A stretch of DNA of 11,793 nt from Candidatus Daviesbacteria bacterium (GCA_003519445.1 DOWS01000041.1:1-11793); one strand, 5' to 3'. Counted from the first letter of the stretch, positions 1 through 7,663 are shown. Notes: generated by a model not told the origin, from the letters alone. Numbers and translations: made by a program.

Positions 1-3000
1 AATGAACTTATCTAACCTATCCGCATCATTGGTAAACTTTTCACCCACGCCTTCCTTGCTTTTTCCCTCCTGTTCGCTGACAAAACCAAACAGAGCATTA
101 TATTCATCCTGCGCCCCTTTGGTTTGAGCAACCCATTTTTGTAAGGCAAACAAATTAACCATTTTATATTCTTTATAACCAAGCATTCTCAAAGTATTCA
201 AAGCTCCTCCTGACCCCCATATTTCCGACATTGAAGCAAAATGCAAAGGCAGTACCGAGGTAAGCGATCTTGCTCTTCTGATTTTCATATTAGGCCACCT
301 GGCAGCTTCAAACATAAGGTTTTCCCACTGCTTTATAGATCCTCCGTCATCCTGCACAATATAGGCAGTACGGCTGCTCTCAACATCCGGGCCGTCAGGC
401 AAAAACATCTGATTTAGCTCATCCCTAATCCTCCAGTGCCCCATGTATGATTCTTCAACCGCAGACAGAATGATTTTATCTTCCCTGCTTTCATGGCTCT
501 TAAAATGCCCTGTGCGCTGCAGCGTCGGATCAACTATCAAACGCTGGGTTGCATAAGGCTTTTCATCTTCCGGCAGTGATTCTCCTGCTTTAATTCTTTC
601 TGCGCCTTTAAAAGCTTCTTCGTTTAGAAACTGGCCTGTTTGCTCTTCCTGATAACCCGGATAAGGATGGCCTGACCAGCGGAAATAAGGATGGGAAAAA
701 AGACGACGGGGTATTCCAAAACCCACATGGATTTCTCCGGGTTTAAGGCTACCGTCAGGCTGTTCTATTGGTGTTTTAAGCTGCATTGGGACTGCTCTAG
801 AAGTTTTATTAAGATTGTCAAAAATAATGCGCTGACCCCCACTGGGCTTGTTATAAATCTCTGCCTGACCTGTTTTGTCATAATCCAAACCAAAAGGCCT
901 GCCGTCAGCATCAAAAACCAAAATTACCTCTTCTCCGTTTTTGTTATAACCCAGAATCCTCGGGTTTACAGGAACACAATACCTGTATCTTTCCACAGGA
1001 TCCCGTGCAGAAGAATTCTGACCATAAGCAATAAACTCTTTCTCTTTGCCTCCTGATTCATTATCCTGATAAAATCCATGATAACCCAAGGTATTGGGAT
1101 CTACTGGTTTACCATTCTGCAACAGGGTAAAATCCCATAACACAGCACTGTGCCCATTGCTTTTTATAGCCCACATAGCCATTCTTCTGGCCTGGTCTAC
1201 TCTGTATTTTAGTTCAGCGGCAGGTATGCCTTTGGGTCTTAATTTACCCTCAATCTCACTTCGTCTAGCATCTGACAGGCCAGCATTTCCTAGTTCTGCT
1301 TCGAGCCTACGATACTCCTCTACAGACATGCGTTCCCGCCCTATTTTCTCTTGAATCTCCGAATCCAATTCCCCTCCGTATGTAGCTTTAACCCAATTCT
1401 CCGCAAACTGGGTAAGTTGTTCTGCCTTGTTGTTTGGAATATAGTCAACAAACTGATTACTGCTTACTTTTTTATAAAACTCCAGATCTTCAACACTTAG
1501 TTGTTCTTGCTTTTTCTTGCCGGTTCTTAATTCAATCAAAAGATTTCCCAGTCTTTTCGCTTTTCTCTCCTCTTCAGTTAAACGATCGTCAGCAATATGT
1601 TCTTCCCATTTAGCAAAATTTATATAAGAGATTGCAACCGGATTTCTATCTACCAGATAAACCCCTCCTCTTCTTCTGGATTTTTCACCCATCACCCCAT
1701 ACATCTCCATAGCCAAATCTACGGCATTTTTGGTCTCCATATACATTTCATATAATCCCAAACCTGCCTTATCTGCTTTTTTCAAATCTTCCAGTTTTCC
1801 ACCCTCATCAAAAAAATTCCGGATCGCTACTGCCTTAACAAGCCTTTCTTCATATTCTGTAAGTTTTAATTCTCCTTTTTTGTAACGCAGGTAGGCTACT
1901 CTATCTTCATTCGAGTAAGGTAAATCACCTAATCTTCTGCCATCTTTAAGCTGCAATTCAATTGCTTTTGCCGTCTGCACCATCTGCAGTCTGCGTTTAA
2001 ATCCTGGATCCGCATAATAATTATCCTGATCCTCTAAAGTAAACCCTTCAAAAAGATTTTGTGTGTCTTCCTCTGGTTGAAATCTGGATAAGTCATCCAG
2101 GTTTGCCTCTCTGTAATCTACATGAATTCTTCTGGCAGGATCCCGCGGATCATAACTTTTAATATCAACTCCCAGCATTTCCTCGATTAACTTATCTTTA
2201 ATCTGTTCCCGAAGCCCATGTAATTCCACAACATTCCTTTCTTCGAACAACTGCCCTCTTGAACCATAGGTAGCAAAGAATAATTCCAGTTCGGGATCAT
2301 TGTCAAACCTCCATAAAAGTGCGGATATTTTACCTTTGTATGCCCTGCCTAATCTGACAAAACGGGCAGGGCCTTCATCTGCAGCTACAAAATCTAAAAA
2401 CTGCCTCAAATAATCAGGATTATAGTGTTCATTTGCATGGTCGGCACCCAACACTCCAATTATCCCTTCCAATTCCTGTCTTAAGCCTACCATAAAATCT
2501 ACACTCATCTTTGATCTTGCCCCAGCCGTGGTTAAAGCATCTTTAAAACCGCTGACACGCTGAAAAAGCTCATTTGGAGATTTGGTCAACCCTGATCTAA
2601 GCCATTGAGTAAAAGTATCTGCTGCTTTCTGGAATTGCTCCTCTGTTACGGCATAAACTTCATAATAGTTTGCGTAAGTCGGGCTCCAATAAAGCTCCCT
2701 GTCTATTGCAAGTCGTCTGTATGTATCCCGGTCCCCGGCCAAATTCTTTAATGCCTCTTGCCTCTCCTCTTTGTTACTTTCGTACCTTGCTTCCCTTTCC
2801 ATGATAAGCATTTTGTATGCTGCATCTCTGTTATCAACCAATTGCTTAAATCTATCCTCATTACCACCTGCAAGCCGTTTTAATACCTCTTCTGTTTCGC
2901 TCCTTAATAATTCTTCTTCCGGGGTAAGAATTCTTCCCTCTGTACTAATATCTCTCTCCACAATATCCCTTAATTGTGTATCTTTTGGAAGAAACCTCCT

Positions 3001-4086
3001 TAACCCTTCTTCACCTGTATCAACACTAAAAGTAACTTCTTCGATATTAAAATTGTACTCACCGTTAATTGTAGGCCCGACCCTTACTCCTCCCTCCTTA
3101 CTAAGCAGGGCTTTAAATCTTTCAATTGCTACATCTGTATAAACATTCCAAACCCCCTCCAGTCTAATAAGTTCTTCTTCGTTATGAACACCTACTTCCA
3201 ATTCCATCTCAAAAAAGTCCTTTCCCATCTGTGAGATCTCTCTTTGAACCCTTCGTACTTCAGTTCTCCAAAGTGTGCTGGTAGGAACTTCTTTTTTAAC
3301 TATGTTTTCTTTTAGTTTTTTATAGAGTGGTCCTAAGGAGTCATCTACAGCATTTAAAAGACCCAACCTTTTTGCTTCTCTGAAATATCTTCCCAACTGT
3401 CCTTCCACTTCATCTATCTGATCATCTGTGGCTCTTTCCCTACGCAATCGCTTATATTTAGTCAGTAAACCTTCTGTTACGCTTCCATCATCCTCTTTTC
3501 TATCTTTAAGTGGAGGTAAGGGAGTCCCACTCTCATCCAGTAACAAATCACGTTCACCAGCAGGCCGTTGCTCAAGCGGAGCTTCTTCATCGTATTCTGC
3601 TGCAGCTCTAAGCTCTTCTGCTGTATAAACTGCATCGCCTAGCTCTTCAGAAGGAGGAGCCTTACTTTCCTCAAAAGGTTTTCTTTTATCTGATTGATCC
3701 TCTTTACCGGCATACCACTTTTTCCATTCCACATAAAGATCATTCAGTTTCTTCCCATTTTCAGCATTGTACTTATCTTTATAAGGCAACTTTTCCAACG
3801 CAAGAATGGCTCTGGCAATTCTTCTGCCTTCTCTACGAAATTCCGGACTCCATATCCACTCTGGACTTTCAGGTCCTCTTGGCCCTTCGGGGGTTACTCC
3901 ACCGGCATCTGCAGGGGGACCCGGTTCTGCTCCCGCCGGCCCTGCCGCATCATAATCAATTGGGGGGACATCATCATGTTGCGCTCTTGCTTGAGCCAAA
4001 AATTGCTCCGCTCCCCGCACCGTATCAACGGCGTCCTGATCAGGAGCTTCCACTGCTGTTTCTGCCATAATTATTTCTTTACTCAT
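1..4086 (-). CDS. Very large uncharacterised soluble protein, partial (C-terminus beyond window)
   Basis: I read the minus strand codon by codon from the ATG at 4086 to base 1 and found no stop, giving at least 1362 residues. I do not recognise the family. The protein is strongly charged (rich in E, K, R, D), with no signal peptide and no clear membrane segment, so it is probably cytoplasmic or exported by a non-Sec route. Residues about 35-80 are rich in Pro, Gly, Ala and Glu and look disordered. Roughly residues 100-900 look mainly helical, with Glu/Arg/Lys-rich stretches. From about residue 960 the sequence has more Gly, Pro, Tyr and aromatic residues and looks more beta-like, suggesting a distinct C-terminal module. 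An alternative start is Met7 (4068). The promoter just upstream would begin transcription near base 4083, which favours Met7. It is the last gene of the minus-strand group, beyond the ATPase. A structural or effector role with the secretion genes at 7861-11399 is only inferred from position. Confidence 0.85.
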   Translation of the reverse strand, partial: MSKEIIMAETAVEAPDQDAVDTVRGAEQFLAQARAQHDDVPPIDYDAAGPAGAEPGPPADAGGVTPEGPRGPESPEWIWSPEFRREGRRIARAILALEKLPYKDKYNAENGKKLNDLYVEWKKWYAGKEDQSDKRKPFEESKAPPSEELGDAVYTAEELRAAAEYDEEAPLEQRPAGERDLLLDESGTPLPPLKDRKEDDGSVTEGLLTKYKRLRRERATDDQIDEVEGQLGRYFREAKRLGLLNAVDDSLGPLYKKLKENIVKKEVPTSTLWRTEVRRVQREISQMGKDFFEMELEVGVHNEEELIRLEGVWNVYTDVAIERFKALLSKEGGVRVGPTINGEYNFNIEEVTFSVDTGEEGLRRFLPKDTQLRDIVERDISTEGRILTPEEELLRSETEEVLKRLAGGNEDRFKQLVDNRDAAYKMLIMEREARYESNKEERQEALKNLAGDRDTYRRLAIDRELYWSPTYANYYEVYAVTEEQFQKAADTFTQWLRSGLTKSPNELFQRVSGFKDALTTAGARSKMSVDFMVGLRQELEGIIGVLGADHANEHYNPDYLRQFLDFVAADEGPARFVRLGRAYKGKISALLWRFDNDPELELFFATYGSRGQLFEERNVVELHGLREQIKDKLIEEMLGVDIKSYDPRDPARRIHVDYREANLDDLSRFQPEEDTQNLFEGFTLEDQDNYYADPGFKRRLQMVQTAKAIELQLKDGRRLGDLPYSNEDRVAYLRYKKGELKLTEYEERLVKAVAIRNFFDEGGKLEDLKKADKAGLGLYEMYMETKNAVDLAMEMYGVMGEKSRRRGGVYLVDRNPVAISYINFAKWEEHIADDRLTEEERKAKRLGNLLIELRTGKKKQEQLSVEDLEFYKKVSSNQFVDYIPNNKAEQLTQFAENWVKATYGGELDSEIQEKIGRERMSVEEYRRLEAELGNAGLSDARRSEIEGKLRPKGIPAAELKYRVDQARRMAMWAIKSNGHSAVLWDFTLLQNGKPVDPNTLGYHGFYQDNESGGKEKEFIAYGQNSSARDPVERYRYCVPVNPRILGYNKNGEEVILVFDADGRPFGLDYDKTGQAEIYNKPSGGQRIIFDNLNKTSRAVPMQLKTPIEQPDGSLKPGEIHVGFGIPRRLFSHPYFRWSGHPYPGYQEEQTGQFLNEEAFKGAERIKAGESLPEDEKPYATQRLIVDPTLQRTGHFKSHESREDKIILSAVEESYMGHWRIRDELNQMFLPDGPDVESSRTAYIVQDDGGSIKQWENLMFEAARWPNMKIRRARSLTSVLPLHFASMSEIWGSGGALNTLRMLGYKEYKMVNLFALQKWVAQTKGAQDEYNALFGFVSEQEGKSKEGVGEKFTNDADRLDKFI

Positions 4087-4089
4087 TTT

Positions 4090-4119
4090 AGTGTATCCCT
4101 TTTTTCAAAAGGGTGTCAA
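4090..4119 (-). promoter_or_regulatory. Promoter of the giant gene with an inverted-repeat spacer
   Basis: On the minus strand TTGACA (4119-4114) is followed after 18 bp by TACACT (4095-4090), a good -35 and a fair -10. The spacer is almost entirely a perfect 7-bp inverted repeat: CCCTTTT (4097-4103) and AAAAGGG (4107-4113), with 3 bp between. No T-run follows on either strand, so it does not look like a terminator. An operator is possible. The predicted start, near 4083, lies just inside the annotated frame, which makes Met7 of the giant protein a plausible true start. Confidence 0.5.
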
Positions 4120-4176
4120 CCCGAACAAATTTATTCAAAATTTGCGCGGGTCAAATCCTTTCTTGCGAGAAGTTTA

Positions 4177-4196
4177 CACTGAGCGTTAGCGAAGTG
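4177..4196. repeat. 20-bp imperfect palindrome in the 4087-4244 intergenic region
   Basis: The arms CACTGAGC and GCGAAGTG flank a GTTA loop. Six of eight arm positions pair and the central two form tandem G-A mismatches, which often stack well in RNA. It lies between the 3' end of the ATPase gene and the promoter of the giant gene. No T-run follows on the minus strand, so a classical terminator is not supported. A dispersed palindromic repeat or a mRNA 3'-end stabiliser is possible. The rest of this 158-bp gap shows no gene. Confidence 0.4.
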
Positions 4197-4244
4197 CTTG
4201 ATTAAATTCTTACAAAATCCTGACGGGGTTGAAGTTAAAAATTA

Positions 4245-5402
4245 CTAAAGTTGAAAACCATATACAGTCTTACCACCGGAATACTCAAATGAAACCGTAT
4301 TACCTGTTTTTAATTTAAGCTCTTTTACCAGTCTACTAAGTTTTGATTTATCGAAAAAGGTTGCTTTTGTTTTAACTTCGTAAGCTGTTTGCTTCTTAAG
4401 AATAAAATCTATCTCTACACCACTCTTACGCTGATAGTAATTAATACCACCTTTAGCACGCAACTGATTATAGACTGTATTTTCAAAAAGATTACCAAAA
4501 GAAATATTTTGTATACTGTTAACTAAACCGCTGTCACAGAGATATACTTTTTTTGCCAATCTTATTTCCGTATCTTTATTTGTGGAATACGGCGGGATAA
4601 GCGATATAAAATATGTCCCCTCCAAAAAGGCAAGGTATCCCATCACAGTTACTCTTGTTATTCCCAGTTCAGTAGATAATTTTTGTACATCAATTTTGCT
4701 GCCTACCCTGCTTATTAGTAAGAGTATTAAATCTCTGACAGCCTGATTATTTCTAAATCCCCCAATGTTTAAAACCTCTTTATTAAAATAAGCGCTAAAT
4801 ATATCCATCAATGCTTCACGCTTTTCTTCAAGTGAAGTTTTCATAACTACCCCTGGAAAACCACCAAACTCGATATATTCTTTGTACAAGGGGATTATTG
4901 CTTGGTGAATAGATTCACTAATCTTTTCCGGGACAATAATTTTACTTTCTTTAAGAAGCAAAAACTCCTCAAAATCCAAAGGAAATAACTCATAAATTAT
5001 TTTTCTGCCTGCAAGGGATTCGGAGAATAAATTTTTAAGATAAAAACTGCTTGAACCTGTCAGAAAAAACTTGATCTGATAATGATCAATAAGGTATTTA
5101 ACAACCGAGGGCAAATTAGAAACATTCTGTATTTCATCTAAAAATATAAAGGACTTTTGAGATATGTCTACACCTAATGTCTGGAATTTGTATTTAATAG
5201 CCTCATAATTTATTTCTTCAAAGTATTTTTGATTAACAGGATTTTCCAAATCAAGAAAAATTTTATTCTCACTATTTAATGAATCATATACTTGCTTAAG
5301 CAGCGTTGTTTTTCCCACTCTGCGCATTCCAGTCACAATAATTGCTTCTGGTACATCTATTCTATCAATCAATTGGTTGAATAATTTTCTTTTCACAATC
5401 AC
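4245..5402 (-). CDS. AAA-family ATPase with DUF4143-type C-terminal domain
   Basis: This 385-residue protein matches the common bacterial and archaeal ATP-binding family AAA_14 plus DUF4143. The Walker A motif GMRRVGKT is at residues 25-32 and Walker B (FIFLDE) ends at D89-E90. A sensor-like LTGSSS follows, and then the family-typical LAGR...LFPLDFEEF stretch. A winged-helix-like region (around LSTELGITRVTVMGYLAFL) sits mid-protein. Near the C-terminus D332 and the E342-V343-K344 triplet form a PD-(D/E)xK-like pattern, as in many DUF4143 proteins, although nuclease activity is not established for the family. The start is GTG at 5402, and a second GTG two codons on (5396) is an alternative. 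The -10 box ends one base before the first GTG, so the second fits a leaderless transcript better. The gene lies beside a toxin-antitoxin pair, but its cellular role is not known. Confidence 0.85.
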   Translation of the reverse strand: MIVKRKLFNQLIDRIDVPEAIIVTGMRRVGKTTLLKQVYDSLNSENKIFLDLENPVNQKYFEEINYEAIKYKFQTLGVDISQKSFIFLDEIQNVSNLPSVVKYLIDHYQIKFFLTGSSSFYLKNLFSESLAGRKIIYELFPLDFEEFLLLKESKIIVPEKISESIHQAIIPLYKEYIEFGGFPGVVMKTSLEEKREALMDIFSAYFNKEVLNIGGFRNNQAVRDLILLLISRVGSKIDVQKLSTELGITRVTVMGYLAFLEGTYFISLIPPYSTNKDTEIRLAKKVYLCDSGLVNSIQNISFGNLFENTVYNQLRAKGGINYYQRKSGVEIDFILKKQTAYEVKTKATFFDKSKLSRLVKELKLKTGNTVSFEYSGGKTVYGFQL

Positions 5403-5403
5403 T

Positions 5404-5432
5404 AATATACATTAAGTATTACTTTTTGTCAA
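5404..5432 (-). promoter_or_regulatory. Promoter of the AAA ATPase gene
   Basis: The minus strand carries a perfect -35, TTGACA (5432-5427), a 17-bp spacer and TATATT (5409-5404). Only one base separates the -10 from the annotated GTG. The predicted transcription start (about 5397) falls immediately before the third codon, also GTG, implying a leaderless mRNA starting there. The arms GTCAAG (5429-5434) and CTTGAC (5448-5453) form an inverted repeat over the -35 that could bind a regulator. Confidence 0.6.
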
Positions 5433-5460
5433 GTACTATTTACGGATCTTGACGGGAATG

Positions 5461-5487
5461 AGGGAAAAATTAATTGTTTTTAACAAT
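5461..5487 (-). terminator. Possible weak terminator of the toxin-antitoxin operon
   Basis: On the minus strand ATTGTT (5487-5482) and AACAAT (5478-5473) pair around a 3-base loop overlapping the toxin stop codon, followed by a T-rich run (TAATTTTT). The stem is short and AT-rich, so termination would be inefficient. Confidence 0.3.
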
Positions 5488-5929
5488 CTTCTATATTTAG
5501 GACTTTAATTTCAGTAAAAGACTTAAAATCTTTCACATTGGCTGTAACTATATGCTTAATCTGATGAGACAACATGGTAGCCGCAAGATGCGCGTCAAAA
5601 ACTCTGCCGTTTTTAATTTTACTTTCCTTGCAAAGCATGAACAATTTACCAATAGTTTCTTTATTGGGGAAAATAATCTCAAAAGGCAATTTCAAGTAAT
5701 CTTCAAGTAATTCGCGGGCTCTTAGAGGCGGGAGCGGTTTGGCAATTCTTCTTTTATCCGTAACAATGGAATAAAATTCCACAAGATTTTGCTCTGCCAA
5801 AACTCCCCTAAACTCTCCCGCAATGGCTGCTTTAACCAGACTCAAAGATTGTTTGTGGAAAGGACTATCCTGATTATGCGCGTAGACTAAAACATTGGTA
5901 TCAATAAGCAGTGGGTCAGATATTATCAT
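5480..5929 (-). CDS. PIN-domain ribonuclease toxin, VapC-like
   Basis: This 149-residue protein has the acidic active-site pattern of PIN nucleases: D10 in LLIDTN, E51 in QNLVEFY, D112 in RVFDAHLAATM and D134 in TANVKDF (with N131 nearby). The length is normal for the family. PIN toxins are Mg2+-dependent RNases, many of which cut tRNA or rRNA. The target here cannot be told. All core acidic residues are present, so the enzyme should be active. The ATG overlaps the last 14 bases of the antitoxin gene, which points to translational coupling. A purine-rich AAGAAGAG lies about 10 bases upstream within the antitoxin frame. Confidence 0.88.
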   Translation of the reverse strand: MIISDPLLIDTNVLVYAHNQDSPFHKQSLSLVKAAIAGEFRGVLAEQNLVEFYSIVTDKRRIAKPLPPLRARELLEDYLKLPFEIIFPNKETIGKLFMLCKESKIKNGRVFDAHLAATMLSHQIKHIVTANVKDFKSFTEIKVLNIEDC

Positions 5930-6137
5930 AAATTTGCGCTCTTCTTAAATCACCTTTAACCTTACCCATACTGTAAACTTTTAAACTGTATTTTTCCGGT
6001 TGTTTTATCACAGGTCTGCCCAAATAGTTTTGTAATGCTTGACTAATTATATCTGCAAAGGCCACCCTTTCATCTATGGCTTTTTTGCGGGCTTCTATAA
6101 ACAGGTCTTCCTGTAATCTTACGGTGGTGCGAATCAT
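5916..6137 (-). CDS. Ribbon-helix-helix antitoxin partner of the PIN toxin
   Basis: This 73-residue protein has a MetJ/Arc-type N-terminus. Residues 2-8 (IRTTVRL) are the DNA-contacting beta strand, followed by a helix around residues 9-22 and a second around 27-39. The tail, rich in Lys, Tyr and Arg, probably wraps the toxin. In such modules the antitoxin blocks the PIN active site and represses its own promoter. The gene order, antitoxin first with a 14-base overlap, is typical. ATG at 6137 begins exactly at the conserved MIRTT start, and the promoter lies just upstream, so the start is secure. Confidence 0.82.
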   Translation of the reverse strand: MIRTTVRLQEDLFIEARKKAIDERVAFADIISQALQNYLGRPVIKQPEKYSLKVYSMGKVKGDLRRAQIYDNI

Positions 6138-6146
6138 AATAATGAC

Positions 6147-6175
6147 ATATTAGCATAAAAGCATCTAAATGTCAA
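6147..6175 (-). promoter_or_regulatory. Promoter of the toxin-antitoxin operon
   Basis: On the minus strand TTGACA (6175-6170), a 17-bp spacer and TAATAT (6152-6147). The predicted start is near 6140, leaving about three bases before the antitoxin ATG, so the transcript should be nearly leaderless. There is no Shine-Dalgarno sequence. The -35 begins about 15 bases after the zinc-ribbon gene stop, and I see no terminator between them, so read-through from that gene is possible. Confidence 0.55.
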
Positions 6176-6189
6176 CAGTCAAAACATGC

Positions 6190-7545
6190 TTAGCACCTGA
6201 CATCTTTACCGCAGTGCTGGCAGTTGGGGATAAGCTGGCCGCGGGGCCTCCTGTTTGTAGCGCCACATTTTGGACACTCAAACTCCAAAGATCCGTATTT
6301 ATCTTTTCCTGCAAATAAACTCTTTACCCTTCCCCAAACCTTTGAAATAATATTTTTGACCCCCCCAATAATATTTCCCAAAGAAAATCCTCCTGATAAT
6401 CCGCAGGCTGCCAGGAATTCTCTTACCTGCTGCATGCCAAACCAGCCTGTCTCCTCTTGCGCGTTTCTAAAATCTCTGCCAATATGTTTAACAAAACTAA
6501 CAGCAGTATTAAAAAAATTCTTACCTTTCTTATCCAGCCATTCCTTGACAGCATCGGCTTTATTAAGCACAGCATTAAAGGCTTTGGCAAGTTCTCTAGC
6601 ATTAAAAATCTTTCCACATACGGCTTCTTTATAAGAATGGATCAGATTACTGCATTCTTTCAATATTGACTGCATATCGGCTTCTTCTGTGGCTTGTTGT
6701 TGCCCTCTGAACTTCTCATTAAATATGACATGCGCTTGCCTTTGGTCTCCTTTCAACGGATTTTGCAAACACCAGACATCAAAACTGCCTTCAAACCCGT
6801 CAAGATAATCAGGCTGCAAGCGGGTAAGTCTTTCTCTGTATTCATCATCAGTTAAAGAAGAGGCAAAGCGGCTCATGATAATAATTCTTCTGCCTGTTTG
6901 GGGGTCCAGGCTTGCTTCATAGATATCCACAAAATTATCTCTGTAACTTAGCCCCGGCGGAGAAATTACGATTTGTTTGGAATACAAAGGAGTTTTCTCT
7001 CTGGCAAGCTCTTTTTTGGCTTTTATGCCGCCCTCAACCGCGCTTAATTCTCTTTGCGGTTCGGGCGAACCTTGGGCTATTCTGTATAAGGCTCCTCTTT
7101 GAAATACAATATCTATTGGTTCGTTGGCAAAATCATTTTCACCATAAGCATTTCCCTGATCATCCAAAACATATTTTACAACGGTTCTGGCAGCATGAAA
7201 TCTTTCACAAAGATTTGTTTCCATTTCCATGATCAAATCTCTTTTGAAAGCTGCTATTTGATCTTCTGTGGCGCCTTCTTCCAACAATCTCTCAAAATTT
7301 GCCCTGTCTAAAACAGGATTGTAAGACAGAATCCTGCTGCTGCCTCCTGCGCCCGGACCCAAATTCCATCTTTCCTGTATTCTGTCTACTCTTTCCAGAT
7401 GAGTATCTTGGGACTCTTGAATGGGCAAATTTCGGTCAGCATCGGGCCGATTGATATAAGCGCTTTTTTCTCTCAAAAGTCTGTCCACAGATTGGGCAGT
7501 ATCAAAACCATCTTTTATGGCAATTTCTGTTTCCGGTGTTCTCAT
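6190..7545 (-). CDS. Uncharacterised 451-residue protein with C-terminal zinc ribbon
   Basis: The C-terminus holds CPKC (424-427) and CQHC (442-445), a four-cysteine zinc ribbon. I recognise no family for the rest. Residues 1-60 are charged and probably flexible. The middle (about 90-270) mixes helices and strands, with an aromatic/Gly stretch VISPPGLSYRDNFVDIYEA near the centre. Residues about 280-380 look helical. Just before the zinc ribbon (about 388-415) is a Gly-rich amphipathic or weakly membrane-seeking segment containing GNIIGGVKNIISKVW. There is no signal peptide. The ATG at 7545 is the only reasonable start, since an in-frame TAA lies a few codons upstream. There is no Shine-Dalgarno sequence, but a terminator-like hairpin ends 10 bases before the ATG. 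The gene is divergent from the PrgI-TraC-VirB4 operon with back-to-back promoters, suggesting co-regulation. A role in that machinery is inference. Confidence 0.85.
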   Translation of the reverse strand: MRTPETEIAIKDGFDTAQSVDRLLREKSAYINRPDADRNLPIQESQDTHLERVDRIQERWNLGPGAGGSSRILSYNPVLDRANFERLLEEGATEDQIAAFKRDLIMEMETNLCERFHAARTVVKYVLDDQGNAYGENDFANEPIDIVFQRGALYRIAQGSPEPQRELSAVEGGIKAKKELAREKTPLYSKQIVISPPGLSYRDNFVDIYEASLDPQTGRRIIIMSRFASSLTDDEYRERLTRLQPDYLDGFEGSFDVWCLQNPLKGDQRQAHVIFNEKFRGQQQATEEADMQSILKECSNLIHSYKEAVCGKIFNARELAKAFNAVLNKADAVKEWLDKKGKNFFNTAVSFVKHIGRDFRNAQEETGWFGMQQVREFLAACGLSGGFSLGNIIGGVKNIISKVWGRVKSLFAGKDKYGSLEFECPKCGATNRRPRGQLIPNCQHCGKDVRC

Positions 7546-7586
7546 AACATTAAAAAACCCTCTCTCCGAGGGTTAGAAAAACTCAT
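7542..7586 (-). CDS. Candidate 14-codon leader peptide before the zinc-ribbon gene
   Basis: A short frame starts at ATG 7586 and encodes MSFSNPRREGFLML. Its TGA overlaps the ATG of the zinc-ribbon gene in the arrangement ATGA. A purine-rich AAAGAAAGA lies directly upstream. The frame runs through the whole terminator-like hairpin at 7552-7574, so a ribosome translating it would melt the hairpin and then meet the downstream start. This is the layout expected of translation-controlled attenuation. No run of one regulatory amino acid is seen, and a frame this short can occur by chance. Confidence 0.22.
   Translation of the reverse strand: MSFSNPRREGFLML
7552..7574 (-). terminator. Intrinsic terminator or attenuator immediately upstream of the zinc-ribbon gene
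   Basis: On the minus strand AACCCTC (7574-7568) and GAGGGTT (7562-7556) form a perfect 7-bp stem with a 5-base loop, and the T-run continues to six T in a row. On the plus strand no T-run follows, so the signal acts on minus-strand transcripts. It lies downstream of the predicted minus promoter and 10 bases before the ATG at 7545. It would therefore stop most leader transcripts unless relieved. Confidence 0.65.
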
Positions 7587-7630
7587 TCTTTCTTTGCTCG
7601 AAGATATTTTAAGAAACCCAGGCAGCCCGG

Positions 7631-7663
7631 CTTCGATCCGCGTAGCTTTATGCGAAGTGGATC
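7631..7663. repeat. Palindromic element in the divergent control region
   Basis: GATCC (7635-7639) pairs with GGATC (7659-7663). Inside it GCGTA (7640-7644) pairs with TATGC (7649-7653, one G-T wobble) around a 4-base loop, leaving a 5-base bulge. An alternative fold pairs CTTCG (7631-7635) with CGAAG (7653-7657). It lies in the predicted 5' leader of the zinc-ribbon transcript. In addition, GCGTAGCTT (7640-7648) recurs inverted as AAGCTACGC (7763-7771) inside the minus promoter spacer. It may be a dispersed palindromic repeat or a leader RNA structure. Confidence 0.35.

Noticed and set aside
4097..4113. Terminator at CCCTTTT/AAAAGGG
   Set aside because: No T-run follows the stem on either strand, and it falls exactly between -35 and -10 boxes.
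691..4182. Several plus-strand open frames across 691-4182
   Set aside because: They lie opposite a continuous 1362-codon minus-strand gene, have low-complexity Ser/Leu-rich composition typical of antisense frames, and lack recognisable domains or promoters.
6224..7311. Plus-strand and alternative minus-strand frames within 6224-7311
   Set aside because: They overlap the zinc-ribbon gene, which has a coherent CxxC...CxxC motif and a natural start. The others look like shadow frames.
7621..7663. tRNA-like T-arm (CTTCGATCC)
   Set aside because: The flanking bases do not form a 5-bp T-stem, and no acceptor or anticodon arm could be found around it.
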